A stretch of DNA of 64,000 bases from Jannaschia pohangensis. Lineage in GTDB: Bacteria > Pseudomonadota > Alphaproteobacteria > Rhodobacterales > Rhodobacteraceae. The stretch lies in assembly GCF_900113875.1 (NCBI RefSeq), contig NZ_FORA01000003.1, positions 310,001-374,000 of the forward strand, given 5' to 3'. Under the pieces are notes generated by a model. The model did not search any database and was not told where the DNA came from. It was given only the letters and a program-made list of their open reading frames with translations. Position 1 is the first letter of the stretch, and each line of letters begins with the position of its first letter. The position numbers and the translations under genes were made by a program. Below, piece by piece: positions 38,496-46,242 of the stretch.

Positions 38496-39419
38496 GTGCA
38501 GATTTACCTTCCCATAGCCGAAGTCTCGGTCAACGCCTTCCTCCTGTTGGGGTTGGGCGGGCTTGTGGGCATCCTGTCGGGCATGTTCGGCGTGGGCGGC
38601 GGGTTCCTGATGACACCGCTCCTGTTCATGATCGGCATTCCACCCGCCGTGGCCGTCGCGACCGAAGCGAACCAGATCGTCGCCTCGTCGTTTTCAGGGG
38701 TGCTGGCGCATCTGAAACGCAAGACGGTCGACCTGCGCATGGGGGTCGTCCTTCTGATCGGGGGTCTGATCGGCGCGGCACTTGGCGTGCAGGTCTTCAA
38801 TATCCTGCGGGGTCTGGGCCAGGTCGATCTGCTAGTAAAGCTCTGCTACGTCCTGTTCCTTGGCGTGATCGGCGCGCTCATGTTCATCGAGAGCCTGAAC
38901 GCCATCCGCAAGAGCCGGGCCAAGGGCCCCGCCCCCAAGATCGTGCGGCGACAGCGCGGCTGGATGGATGCCCTGCCCTTCAAGATCAAGTTCCGCACCA
39001 GCGGGCTTTATATCTCGGTCATTCCGCCGCTTGTGGTCGGGCTGTTCGTCGGCATCCTGGCCGCGATCATGGGCGTCGGTGGCGGGTTCATCATGGTCCC
39101 GGCGATGATCTATCTTCTGGGGATGCCGACCAAGGTGGTCGTGGGGACATCGCTGTTCCAGATCATCTTCGTGACCGCCTTTGCGACCATGCTGCATGCG
39201 ACTACGAACTATACCGTCGACATGGTGCTGGCGGTCCTTCTGCTGGTGGGGGGCGTGGTCGGCGCGCAGATCGGCACCCGGATCGGCGTCAAGATGAAGG
39301 CCGAACAGCTGCGCATCCTGCTGGCGCTGATGGTGCTGGCCGTCTGCGGGAAACTTGCGCTGGACCTGTTGCTGGAGCCGTCAGAGCTCTTCTCGATCGC
39401 ACAGGGGGGCCACGGATGA
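38496..39419 (+). CDS. TauE/SafE-family anion exporter
   Basis: The 307-residue membrane protein has about eight helices arranged as two similar halves, each with a glycine-rich motif: GMFGVGGGFLMTPLLF near 30 and AIMGVGGGFIMVPAMIY near 195. Family members export sulfite, sulfoacetate or related anions. The GTG at 38496 (MQIYLPIAEVSV) is preceded by AGGTG; the open frame extends upstream but looks non-coding. It overlaps the downstream gene by ATGA. Confidence 0.88.
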   Translation: MQIYLPIAEVSVNAFLLLGLGGLVGILSGMFGVGGGFLMTPLLFMIGIPPAVAVATEANQIVASSFSGVLAHLKRKTVDLRMGVVLLIGGLIGAALGVQVFNILRGLGQVDLLVKLCYVLFLGVIGALMFIESLNAIRKSRAKGPAPKIVRRQRGWMDALPFKIKFRTSGLYISVIPPLVVGLFVGILAAIMGVGGGFIMVPAMIYLLGMPTKVVVGTSLFQIIFVTAFATMLHATTNYTVDMVLAVLLLVGGVVGAQIGTRIGVKMKAEQLRILLALMVLAVCGKLALDLLLEPSELFSIAQGGHG

Positions 39420-40180
39420 CGCGCCTTGTCGCCCTGCTTGCCGTTTTTCTGCTGAGTATCTGGCCCGTGACCGCCGAGGAAATCGTCGCCGACCTGAGCC
39501 AGGACCGCATCTCCATCTCGACCAATTTCGACGGGTCCGAGATCCTGATCTTCGGCGCGATCAAACGCGATCAACCGCAACCCGTCGGCACCCGGATGGC
39601 CGTCATCATCACGGTGACCGGGCCGCGCGAAGACGTCACGATCCGCCGCAAGGAACGACGCCTGGGTATCTGGGTGAACACCGATTCCGTCGATGTGGCG
39701 GGCGCGCCCAGCTTCTATGCCGTGGCCTCCTCGATCCCCCTGGCCCAGGCCCTGTCGCCCGAAGCCGACGATCAATGGCACATCAGCACCGCGCGCGCCT
39801 TGCGCGGACCCGGTATGGGGACCATGTCCGACGACGAGCCCGAGTTCCTGGATGCGCTGATCCGGGTCAACACCACGGCAGGGCTCTATGGGAGTGCCGA
39901 AGGCTCGGTCGCGGTGCGCGATGCGACGCTCTTTTCCACGACGGTGGCCTTGCCGTCGGATCTGGTCGAAGGCAGCTATGCCACGCGGATCTTCCTGACC
40001 CGGGACGGCGAGGTGATCGACAGCTTTGCCACGTCGATCTACGTCCAGAAGATCGGGATGGAGCGGTGGATCTACAACCTCGCCCATGAGCAGCCGGTGG
40101 TCTATGGCCTGTTGTCGCTCTTCATCGCGATTGCCGCCGGGTGGAGTGCGGCCGCCGTGTTCCGCTTCGTCCGCTTCTGA
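39416..40180 (+). CDS. TIGR02186 family membrane-anchored protein
   Basis: The 254-residue protein has a cleavable signal (ending PVTAEE), an extracytoplasmic beta-rich domain beginning VADLSQDRISISTNFDGSE, and a C-terminal helix LLSLFIAIAAGWSAAAVF. This matches TIGR02186, an alphaproteobacterial family found next to TauE/SafE exporters, so a joint role in anion export is inferred. Its molecular function is unknown. Confidence 0.88.
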   Translation: MTRLVALLAVFLLSIWPVTAEEIVADLSQDRISISTNFDGSEILIFGAIKRDQPQPVGTRMAVIITVTGPREDVTIRRKERRLGIWVNTDSVDVAGAPSFYAVASSIPLAQALSPEADDQWHISTARALRGPGMGTMSDDEPEFLDALIRVNTTAGLYGSAEGSVAVRDATLFSTTVALPSDLVEGSYATRIFLTRDGEVIDSFATSIYVQKIGMERWIYNLAHEQPVVYGLLSLFIAIAAGWSAAAVFRFVRF

Positions 40181-40183
40181 ACG

Positions 40184-40909
40184 TCAGCCGCGCCCGACAT
40201 AGGGCATGCCGTTGGCCATGATCGTCATGGTCAGCACGTTGGTCCCCTCGGGCAGATCGGCCATGGAGAGGACGGCGCGGGCCGCATCCTCGACCGCCAT
40301 CATCGCCACGCCGGCCCCGCCTGACGCCCGCTGCGCGGTATCAAGCGCTTCGAGCATCGGGGTGCGCGCGTTGCCGATGTCGATCTGACCGCAGGCGATG
40401 TTCAGGCTGCGCCCGTCCAGCGCCAACTGCCGGGTCAGGCCGGTGATGGCGTGTTTCGTCACCGTGTAGGTCACCGCGCCCTCGCGCGGGACATGCGCGC
40501 TGATCGAGCCGTTGTTGATGATACGCCCGCCGCCCTGCGCCCGCATGACGCCAAAGGCCGCCCGCGCCATCAGGAACATGCCGGTCAGGTTCACGGCCAC
40601 GGCCTTGTGCCAGTCGTCGACGGATGTCCGGTCGATCGCGGCGGCGGGCACGAAGATGCCCGCGTTGTTGAAGAGAACGTCGAGGCGCCCGGCGGCCCTT
40701 GCGAAGGCGGCCACGACCTGCTCGGCGGCTTCCGGATCGGTCACGTCGCCCGGCAGGACATGGGCATTCGGATGATCCCCCGCGACTTCGCGCAGCGCGT
40801 CTTCGCGGCGGGCCATAAGGCCGACGGTCCAGCCCTCGGACAGGAACAGCTGCGCCGTAGCCGCGCCGATGCCGGACGACGCCCCCGTGACAAGAATGCT
40901 GCGGATCAT
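40184..40909 (-). CDS. Short-chain dehydrogenase/reductase
   Basis: The 241-residue Rossmann enzyme has TGASSGIGAATA at residues 8-19, FNNAGIFVP, the catalytic serine in NNGSISAHVP and YTVTK as the YxxxK pair. The cofactor and substrate are not evident. It overlaps the upstream RecD-like gene (ATGA), suggesting cotranscription, though no functional link is obvious. Confidence 0.9.
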   Translation of the reverse strand: MIRSILVTGASSGIGAATAQLFLSEGWTVGLMARREDALREVAGDHPNAHVLPGDVTDPEAAEQVVAAFARAAGRLDVLFNNAGIFVPAAAIDRTSVDDWHKAVAVNLTGMFLMARAAFGVMRAQGGGRIINNGSISAHVPREGAVTYTVTKHAITGLTRQLALDGRSLNIACGQIDIGNARTPMLEALDTAQRASGGAGVAMMAVEDAARAVLSMADLPEGTNVLTMTIMANGMPYVGRG

Positions 40910-42432
40910 GATGTATCCTCCGATTCAAGGGTGAGCGGCGCGGGAGCCGTCCGCAAGTCGGATGTATCGAGCGGGTGTTGCGGGCGACCCAGGGCATAGC
41001 GTTTGACCCAGATCAGCCGGGTCACCGCGCGGGTGATCGCGACATAGGCCAGACGTTTCCAAAGGTGTTGTCCCGCCTCGACCCGCCCGGCCTGGGACGC
41101 GGCATAGAGATCGGGGGCGAAGACCTGCACCGCGTCCCATTGGCTGCCCTGGGCCTTGTGGGTCGTGACCGCCGCCCCGTGCAGGAACGCAGCCCCCATG
41201 CGGGCGGCGAAAGGCAGGAAGGGTTCTTCCTCGTCCGGGTGCTCGATCTTGACGATGGAGCTGACCGAGATTTCGGGTTCGGGCGCGCCGACCACGTGCA
41301 GTTTGCTGAACCCCGGTTTGCGCCCGGGTCCCAGATAGACGACCTGTGCCCCCTTGATCAGGCCCCGCGCCTCGAGGTCGATGCGCCGCTTGCGATGCTT
41401 GAGCGGCAGCTCCAGCCCGTCACAGATCAACGGCTCTCCCGGCAGAAGATGCGTGTCGTCGGCCCCATGCGCCTGCCGGAAGGCCCGGATCAGGCGGATG
41501 CGGGTCGCATTGCGCCAGACCAGAACGGGCGACCGCGCCATCAGATCGCTGTCGACGCGGCTGGCCACCACCACCCGGTCATCGCAGGCCGCCGCATCCT
41601 CGATCATCTGTTCGAAATCATGGAACGACAGGTCCGGGTCGCCCAGGGCGTGGGCCAGGTCCAGGATCGGGCTGTCGGCCTCCTGGCGGTGAACGCGGCT
41701 GAGGTGGAGGTGATCGTCGCCGCTGAATCGATCAAAGACCATCCGGCCGGATTGGTTGACCGGGGCCAGCTGTGCCGGATCCCCGAAGAGGACGAGGGTC
41801 GGGAAGATCTCCTTGAGGTCCTCGAACTGCTTGTCGTCGAGCATGGAGGATTCGTCGACGAACCCGATATCAAGCGGGCTATCGCGCCGCTTCCATCCGG
41901 TGATGAAATCCGAGCCTCGCAGACCCGCGGCGGCCAGGGCACCGGGCACTGACGACGTCTCGTCATAGACGCGTTTGGCGCGGTCCATCGCCTCGTCGGT
42001 CAGGCCCTCGACCACCGGACGGTCGCCGTCTCCGGCAAGCCATTCTGCGATCTTCTCGTATTCCGGATCGTACATCGGGGTGTAGAGGATGCGGTGGATC
42101 GTCGTCGCAGGCACGCCGCGATTGCGCAGCACCGAGGCGGCCTTGTTGGTGGGCGCCAGCACGGCGAGGGTCCGGCGGTCCTTGCGCTTGCGCTCGTAGT
42201 CGCCGGACACGAGGTCGAGGCCCGCTTCGCGCAACCCCTTGACCAGTTGCGCCAGCAGGAGCGTCTTGCCCGACCCGGCCTTGCCGGTGACGGCCAGCAC
42301 GCGACTGTCATCGTCGCCACGCGGCCCGGCAAAGCCGTCAGCAAGCGCGACCCCGCTGTCCGACAGGACGCCGGCGATCCGGTCCCAGGCTTCGGCCTGA
42401 TCCGGAGAGAGTTGGGGGGCGAGCTCTGGCAT
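40906..42432 (-). CDS. RecD-like SF1 DNA helicase
   Basis: The 508-residue protein has SF1B/RecD helicase motifs: I GKAGSGKT near 50, Ia APTNKAASVLR, II DESSMLDD near 195, III GDPAQLAPVN, V THKAQGSQWDAV near 430 and VI YVAITRAVTRLIWVKR. It is shorter than RecD2 and lacks its N-terminal HhH region, and no recB/recC is nearby. It likely unwinds DNA 5' to 3' by family; the cellular role is unknown. Confidence 0.88.
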   Translation of the reverse strand: MPELAPQLSPDQAEAWDRIAGVLSDSGVALADGFAGPRGDDDSRVLAVTGKAGSGKTLLLAQLVKGLREAGLDLVSGDYERKRKDRRTLAVLAPTNKAASVLRNRGVPATTIHRILYTPMYDPEYEKIAEWLAGDGDRPVVEGLTDEAMDRAKRVYDETSSVPGALAAAGLRGSDFITGWKRRDSPLDIGFVDESSMLDDKQFEDLKEIFPTLVLFGDPAQLAPVNQSGRMVFDRFSGDDHLHLSRVHRQEADSPILDLAHALGDPDLSFHDFEQMIEDAAACDDRVVVASRVDSDLMARSPVLVWRNATRIRLIRAFRQAHGADDTHLLPGEPLICDGLELPLKHRKRRIDLEARGLIKGAQVVYLGPGRKPGFSKLHVVGAPEPEISVSSIVKIEHPDEEEPFLPFAARMGAAFLHGAAVTTHKAQGSQWDAVQVFAPDLYAASQAGRVEAGQHLWKRLAYVAITRAVTRLIWVKRYALGRPQHPLDTSDLRTAPAPLTLESEDTS

Positions 42433-42450
42433 CGCCCCCTTGTGCCCGCG

Positions 42451-43089
42451 TCAGGCGCTGACTGGAAGGGCTTGCGTTCCATTGCCCGTGGTCACGTCGA
42501 TGCGCGCCGCATCGCACCACTTGCGCAGAAGCGACGGGTCGATCCCCGCAGCCTCGCACATCCGCGACATCGTCGCGCGCGAAAGCTCCCAGATCCCGGC
42601 CGAAATGCCGTTTTCGGTGCCCAGAACCTCGGGTTCCCACCCAAGGCGGCGATAGACGCGGACCATCGGGCGGTCAAAGACGCCGACGGAATGGCTCAGC
42701 CCCATGGACAGGCCCAGTTCCTGACCCGCGACCAGCATGAGCCGCGCAGTATCGGCCCCCGCACCGGGCGACAGACAGAACCGCGTGCATTCCCAGATGC
42801 GATGGCTGCTCAGGGTGCGACCGCCTTTGAGTTGCGGGAAGATTTCGTCCAGCATGGTGCGGCCCGACGTGGGCAGAAACCGCATCGACCCCGCATGCAG
42901 ACCGTCCGAATTCTCGGCAATGACATAGATCGGGTTGAGCGCATCATATTGATCCGTCTCCCACCCCAGCTGATCGACGGTCACGTCCCAGCCCATGCGG
43001 TCGCGAAATTGCTTGGTCCGATCCCGGAACATCGATGCGGCGAGATCGCTGTGATGTTCGAGTTCGGAAGCGCGTAGAAATCTGATCAT
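42451..43089 (-). CDS. Acyl-homoserine-lactone synthase (LuxI family)
   Basis: The enzyme makes N-acyl-homoserine lactone signals from SAM and acyl-ACP or acyl-CoA. The 212-residue protein holds the invariant LuxI residues in almost canonical numbering: R24, F28, W34, D46, D49, R70, F84, E100 and R103 (WECTRF). No luxR-type gene lies in the flanking genes: upstream are ccr and the acyltransferase, downstream the helicase and SDR. The receptor must be elsewhere or the synthase is solo. AAGG precedes the ATG, and a palindrome covers the leader at 43104-43124. Acyl chain length cannot be read. Confidence 0.93.
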   Translation of the reverse strand: MIRFLRASELEHHSDLAASMFRDRTKQFRDRMGWDVTVDQLGWETDQYDALNPIYVIAENSDGLHAGSMRFLPTSGRTMLDEIFPQLKGGRTLSSHRIWECTRFCLSPGAGADTARLMLVAGQELGLSMGLSHSVGVFDRPMVRVYRRLGWEPEVLGTENGISAGIWELSRATMSRMCEAAGIDPSLLRKWCDAARIDVTTGNGTQALPVSA

Positions 43090-43103
43090 TTTGGCAGGCC
43101 TTT

Positions 43104-43124
43104 TTGGTTGGTGAGTACAACCAA
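43104..43124 (-). promoter_or_regulatory. Inverted repeat in the luxI leader
   Basis: On the minus strand TTGGTTG-TACTCAC-CAACCAA is a perfect 7-bp-arm palindrome of 21 bp, ending 14 bases before the luxI start. It could be a lux-box-type operator or a hairpin next to the ribosome-binding site. It does not match the classical lux-box consensus, so its role is open. Confidence 0.5.
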
Positions 43125-43247
43125 AGATGTCGCGCCATACTGGTTAACAAAACCTTGACGTCCGAAGCGCTCAACCTCTGGGATTCTAGAAGACCGCGAA
43201 ATAGATCAGATTCGATAGACTTCCCATGGTCGCACCTGCAAACGGCA

Positions 43248-43272
43248 AAGCCCCGCCAGATAGGCGGGGCTT
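43248..43272 (-). terminator. Terminator downstream of ccr
   Basis: AAGCCCCGCC (43248-43257) and GGCGGGGCTT (43263-43272) form a perfect 10-bp stem with a 5-base loop. On the minus strand the stem ends in CTTTGCCGTTT. It separates ccr from luxI, so luxI likely has its own promoter in 43090-43247. Confidence 0.75.
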
Positions 43273-43295
43273 GCATATTGATCGTGCTAGTTTTT

Positions 43296-44591
43296 TCAGC
43301 GTTTTGCGGGGCCGGCCTCCAGAACATCCTCGAGCGTGCGCAGGCCCGTTCGGGGCGCTTGGACCAGCACCGACATGTTGCCGGGCTTATGTTCGTTGCG
43401 CATCATTTTCATGTGAGCCGCGGGCAGGTCCGACCAGTCGAAGCATTCGGACATGCACGGGTCGAGACGCCGCTCGACCATCAGCTTGTTGGCCGCCGAT
43501 GCCTGCTTGAGATGGGCGAAATGCGATCCCTGCAGGCGCTTCTGGTGCATCCACATGTAGCGCACGTCGAACGTCAGGTTGAACCCGGTCGTTCCGGCGC
43601 AGATGACGACCATGCCGCCCTTCTTGCACACGAAGGTCGAGACGGGGAAGGTCGCCTCGCCCGGGTGCTCGAACACCATGTCGACGTTCACGCCCTTGCC
43701 GGTGATGTCCCAGATCGCCTTGCCGAACTTGCGCGCCTCGGTAAACCAAGCCTTGTATTCGGGCGTGTTGACCGTGGGCATCTGACCCCAGCACGAGAAA
43801 TCGTTGCGGTTGATGACGCCCTTTGCGCCCAGGCCCATGACGAAGGCGCGCTTGCTCTCGTCGCTGATGACGCCGATCGCGTTGGCGCCGGCCGTGTTGA
43901 TCAATTGGATCGCATAGGAGCCGAGGCCGCCGGACGCGCCCCAGACGAGCACGTTCTGACCGGGCTTGAGGTCGTGTGGTTCGTGACCGAACAGCATCCG
44001 GTAAGCGGTCGCAAGCGTCAGCGTGTAGCACGCCGCCTCTTCCCAGGTGAGGTGCTTGGGGCGCGGCATCAATTGCTGCGACTGGACACGGGTGAACTGG
44101 CTGAACGAGCCGTCCGGCGTCTCGTAGCCCCAGATACGCTGCGTGGGCGAGTACATCGGATCGCCGCCGTTGCACTCCTCGTCGTCGCCATCGTCCTGGT
44201 TGCAGTGGATGACGACCTCGTCCCCGACCTTCCAGCGCTTCACCTTGTCACCGACGGCCCAGACAATCCCGGACGCGTCGGAACCGGCGATATGGTATGG
44301 CTGCTGATGGCCGTCGAAGGGGCTGATGGGGACGCCGCGGGCCGCCCAGACGCCGTTATAGTTGATGCCGGCCGCCATCACGAGAACGAGGACGTCCTGG
44401 CTGTCGAGTTCAGGGACATCGACGATTTCCTGCTGCATCGCCGTGTCAGGGTCGCCGTGACGTTCGCGCCGGATGGCCCAGGCGTACATCTGCTTGGGGA
44501 TATGGCCCATCGGGGGCATTTCGCCCATTTCGTACAGATCTTTGGCCACTGCGTCATAGTCCAGAAGTGCTGTGTTCGTATCCAAGGCCAT
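43296..44591 (-). CDS. ccr: Crotonyl-CoA carboxylase/reductase
   Basis: Ccr reductively carboxylates crotonyl-CoA to (2S)-ethylmalonyl-CoA with NADPH and CO2, the signature reaction of the ethylmalonyl-CoA pathway. The 431-residue medium-chain-reductase protein has AGINYNGVWAARGVPISPFD near 78, a long family-specific insert (CNQDDGDDEECNGGDPMYSP), the NADPH loop VWGASGGLGSYAIQL near 217 and the CoA-site FAHLKQA. The ATG at 44591 follows GGAGGG. A strong terminator follows. Regulation by a short-chain-acyl-CoA sensor is suggested by TTGCAA elements upstream. Confidence 0.96.
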   Translation of the reverse strand: MALDTNTALLDYDAVAKDLYEMGEMPPMGHIPKQMYAWAIRRERHGDPDTAMQQEIVDVPELDSQDVLVLVMAAGINYNGVWAARGVPISPFDGHQQPYHIAGSDASGIVWAVGDKVKRWKVGDEVVIHCNQDDGDDEECNGGDPMYSPTQRIWGYETPDGSFSQFTRVQSQQLMPRPKHLTWEEAACYTLTLATAYRMLFGHEPHDLKPGQNVLVWGASGGLGSYAIQLINTAGANAIGVISDESKRAFVMGLGAKGVINRNDFSCWGQMPTVNTPEYKAWFTEARKFGKAIWDITGKGVNVDMVFEHPGEATFPVSTFVCKKGGMVVICAGTTGFNLTFDVRYMWMHQKRLQGSHFAHLKQASAANKLMVERRLDPCMSECFDWSDLPAAHMKMMRNEHKPGNMSVLVQAPRTGLRTLEDVLEAGPAKR

Positions 44592-44638
44592 CAATCCCTC
44601 CTGCAATCATGCCGCGATGCGGAATCGCTCGCGCTGCG

Positions 44639-44663
44639 TTGCAACAGAGCTATCACCTTGCAG
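44639..44663. promoter_or_regulatory. TTGCAA-type elements upstream of ccr
   Basis: TTGCAA at 44639-44644 and TTGCAG at 44658-44663 lie 48-72 bases before the ccr start. Regulators of short-chain fatty-acyl metabolism (RamB/PccR/ScfR group) recognise TTTGCAAA-like half sites, so these are candidate operators. The match is partial and unproven. Confidence 0.35.
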
Positions 44664-44700
44664 GTAACTTTCCAACCCCTGCGAAACCCATGTTGTAATT

Positions 44701-46068
44701 TTATGTCTCTAGTTCTTTCTGCACTGGCAAATTGGCGGCGTAGTATGCGACCACATACAGCCAGTCTTCCTCGAGTGTGATCCTGTCATCCTGCAAGGCC
44801 AGGGCGCCGCGCGCTTCCAGCATCCGCAAGGCGACCAGGGCCGTATCGCGGGCCTCGCGTTGCGCATAGTGGACGGGGTGACCGGTGCCCTTCCAGTCCT
44901 CGACCCGGGCTTCGAGATGGGCGGCAACGACGGCGACATCGCGGGCTCCATGGTGAAGCGCCTCGGAGACGAGCGCCAGCGGAACGACCGGAAGAACGGC
45001 CTCGATCCGTCTCATCAATTCTTCGCCCAAGGCGGCAGCCGGATCGCTGTGCCCCTTCCAGAGAAAACTCTGCAGCGACAAAGGCTCGCCGAAGGAGACC
45101 GCGGCATAGCCCAGACGCGTGAACCGACCCGTCAGGCGGAGCTGAAGATGCATCAACGCGTGGCGCGCGACAGTATACCAGCGCAGTTGCGCGCTGCGGC
45201 TGCTGTCCCGCCCGGCCGAGATCAGGACCCGATCCTCCAGCACCCGCTCATAGTTAACGGCGACCGGGATGAAGACGACATCCCGCGCGCTCTCTGCATC
45301 GTGGTCGGCGATGATGTAGCTGAGGACACCGAGCTTCGGCGGCTGCAACTTGCCGTCGCGGCTGAGCCGTCCTTCGGGGAAGACGGCCTGGGTCACGCCG
45401 TTCTGGGTGGCGATCTGGACGTAGCGGGCCAGAACCTTGCGATAGAGCGGATTTAGGTGCTTTCGCCGCACGAAATAGCCGCCCATGGCCCGGATCAGCA
45501 CCCGAAGCGGCCAACCCCGCGCCCATTCCCCAACGGCATAGGCCAAGGCCGTCTGACGCGCGGCCAGCCAGGTGACCAACACGTAATCCATGTTGGAGCG
45601 ATGGTTCAGCACAAAGACCACCGTCGCCTTGGGGTCGATCCCGTCCATCGCCGTCGCCTCGCCCGTCACGCGAACCCGGTAAAGACCCTTCGACAGCCAA
45701 CGGGCCGCACGTGTGGCAAAGCCGAAATAGAGGCTGGCCGAGAACCCGGGCACGATTTCGCGGGCGTAGCGCTTGGCGTCCTCGAAGGCGACTTCCTCGG
45801 GGATGCCATTGTCGCGCGCATGTTCCGCGATGGCCTGCGCGACCCCCGGGTCATGGGTCAGGCGGTTGATCGTGTCCATCCGGCGCGCCAGCTTGAACGG
45901 CTGGATCGGTCGCTTGAGCCGGGTGTTGAGCTTCGCCACCAGCCGTTCGGCACGCTTGCGAAAGAACCACCTGACGGAGGGGAACAGGAAATGCGACGCG
46001 AAGGTCACCGCCGCAAAGAGCATCAGAAGGGCGAGTGCCCAGATTGGAAGTTCGATCGTCCTGAACAC
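44701..46068 (-). CDS. PlsB/PlsC-type glycerophospholipid acyltransferase
   Basis: The 455-residue protein has an N-terminal membrane helix (LPIWALALLMLFAAVTFASHF) and the acyltransferase motifs HRSNMD (H-x4-D, near 183) and FPEGRLSRDG near 255. The context NHRSNMDYVL and total length resemble glycerol-3-phosphate acyltransferases more than short PlsC. The GTG at 46068 (MFRTIELP) is the best start, with GGGGGA just upstream. It lies between ccr and ecm, pointing the same way as ccr but separated by 109 bases; a link between membrane lipid and acyl-CoA supply is inferred only. Confidence 0.85.
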   Translation of the reverse strand: MFRTIELPIWALALLMLFAAVTFASHFLFPSVRWFFRKRAERLVAKLNTRLKRPIQPFKLARRMDTINRLTHDPGVAQAIAEHARDNGIPEEVAFEDAKRYAREIVPGFSASLYFGFATRAARWLSKGLYRVRVTGEATAMDGIDPKATVVFVLNHRSNMDYVLVTWLAARQTALAYAVGEWARGWPLRVLIRAMGGYFVRRKHLNPLYRKVLARYVQIATQNGVTQAVFPEGRLSRDGKLQPPKLGVLSYIIADHDAESARDVVFIPVAVNYERVLEDRVLISAGRDSSRSAQLRWYTVARHALMHLQLRLTGRFTRLGYAAVSFGEPLSLQSFLWKGHSDPAAALGEELMRRIEAVLPVVPLALVSEALHHGARDVAVVAAHLEARVEDWKGTGHPVHYAQREARDTALVALRMLEARGALALQDDRITLEEDWLYVVAYYAANLPVQKELET

Positions 46069-46178
46069 CGCCGTCCCCCGGTTTATGCGCAAAAGGTAGG
46101 CCGGGACCCGGCGCGGAGCAACTGGCCAGCCACAAGTCGCGGAGAAAACCCAGACGGTCGATGCCGCACCGCGGCGAA

Positions 46179-46207
46179 TTGACTGAATCGGATGTGTCGT
46201 ATATGTA
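46179..46207 (+). promoter_or_regulatory. Promoter of ecm
   Basis: TTGACT at 46179-46184, a 17-base spacer and TATGTA at 46202-46207 form a good sigma-70-type promoter 36 bases before the ecm start. This AT-rich patch stands out from the GC-rich surroundings. Confidence 0.6.
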
Positions 46208-46216
46208 ATCCAAAAA

Positions 46217-46229
46217 GCAATAATATTGC
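46217..46229. promoter_or_regulatory. Palindrome at the ecm transcription start
   Basis: GCAAT-AAT-ATTGC at 46217-46229 is a perfect 5-bp-arm palindrome just past the predicted -10, an operator-like position. Its TTGC half site recalls the TTGCAA elements before ccr. Confidence 0.4.
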
Positions 46230-46242
46230 GTATGAGGATGCC

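Noticed and set aside
42451-43089. GNAT acetyltransferase instead of LuxI
   Set aside because: The folds are related, but R24, F28, W34, D46, D49, R70, E100 and R103 match LuxI exactly.
43104-43124. Classical lux box
   Set aside because: The palindrome does not resemble the ACCTGT-ACAGGT-type consensus, so it is reported only as an inverted repeat.
43104-44780. 558-residue plus-strand frame opposite ccr
   Set aside because: Antisense to ccr, which has all family motifs; a shadow.
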